Part shown: piece after piece, positions 5,251 through 5,417 of the stretch | How positions within the stretch are numbered: the stretch's first letter is position 1 | How the letters are laid out: the number at the start of each line of letters is the position of its first letter | NCBI GenBank assembly: GCA_947624455.1 | Contig: CANQKL010000118.1 | Coordinates: forward strand, 1-5,417 | Length of the DNA: 5,417 nt | From: an uncultured Clostridia bacterium | GTDB lineage: Bacteria > Bacillota > Clostridia > UMGS1883 | Direction: 5' to 3' | Notes under the pieces: generated by a model | What the model was told of the DNA's origin: nothing | Seen by the model: only the letters and a program-made list of their open reading frames with translations | Database searches by the model: none | Made by a program: the position numbers and the translations under genes

Positions 5251-5417
5251 ATGTATTCAGAAGAACAGTATAACAAAGCACTTGAAGTCTACAAGGAAAC
5301 AGGATCAATTACGAAAACGATCACAATCTTAGGCTACCCCAAAGGCAGGCAGACCTTGTATAATTGGATCAACAGGAAAAGGATATTGCCGGAAAAGAAA
5401 TCCACATTCCGTGGATA
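5251..5417 (+). CDS. IS3-family-like transposase OrfA / HTH protein (5' part only)
   Basis: 55 codons are visible from ATG 5251, and the frame is still open at the window end. The protein starts MYSEEQYNKALEVYKETGS and has the motif LGYPKGRQTLYNWINRK at 27-43, the helix-turn-helix typical of the small first ORF of IS3/IS150-like elements, which binds the element ends. In such elements a second ORF with the DDE catalytic domain follows and is often made by frameshift; that part lies outside. The ribosome site AAAGGA is seven bases upstream. It is on the opposite strand to the surface operon and is less GC-rich, as expected for a mobile element. It could instead be a stand-alone HTH protein or a remnant. 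Confidence 0.75.
   Translation, partial: MYSEEQYNKALEVYKETGSITKTITILGYPKGRQTLYNWINRKRILPEKKSTFRG

Larger units (their letters stand above)
5206..5417 (+). mobile_element. Left part of an IS3-family-like insertion sequence (cut by window edge)
   Basis: A transposase-type HTH ORF starts at 5251. The sequence before it from about 5206 (TGCGGACAAGAAGTTGGACTG) has the look of a terminal end starting in TG, about 45 bases before the ORF. The exact end and the target duplication cannot be set because the right end is not in the window. Confidence 0.5.

Overview
The window looks like part of a chromosome from a gut-type Clostridia species, probably Oscillospiraceae/Ruminococcaceae. This is inferred from GC-rich coding sequence with Firmicutes-style AGGAGG ribosome sites, a dockerin, InlB-type (Listeria-Bacteroides) repeats and Pro/Thr-rich stalks. 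No marker gene fixes the taxon.

Layout. Positions 1-4800 hold two large genes on the minus strand, read right to left and separated by only 40 bases, so they very probably form one operon. The first (4800-2515) encodes a 761-residue secreted protein: signal peptide, an acidic Pro/Ala/Glu-rich stalk, three InlB-like repeats, an Ig-like segment, a Cys-containing 'TC...CxxCG...GH' module and a C-terminal type I-like dockerin. The second (2474 to beyond base 1) is open for all 824 codons in the window and has no stop here. It encodes a signal peptide, an N-terminal domain that looks cohesin-like, four tandem 'LGHDY' modules, a domain ending in NFSTYAI, a Gly/Tyr-rich Ig-like repeat and the start of a Pro-Thr stalk.

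Positions 4801-5250 contain no gene. A good sigma-A-like promoter (-10 TATAAT at 5119-5114) faces the operon and would give a leader of about 300 nt. That leader region contains four strong hairpins. The spacer between its -35 and -10 boxes contains a run of seven G. The hairpins pair better as plus-strand RNA (G.U) than as minus-strand RNA (A.C), so a structured RNA on the opposite strand is possible.

From about 5150 the sequence becomes AT-rich. At 5251 a plus-strand gene begins that looks like the first ORF (HTH protein) of an IS3-family-like insertion sequence, cut by the window edge.

Working model (inference): the two secreted proteins are non-catalytic parts of an extracellular adhesion or scaffold system. 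The dockerin of the first could dock on a cohesin-type domain, possibly the one encoded by its own operon partner. No enzyme domain is visible in either protein.
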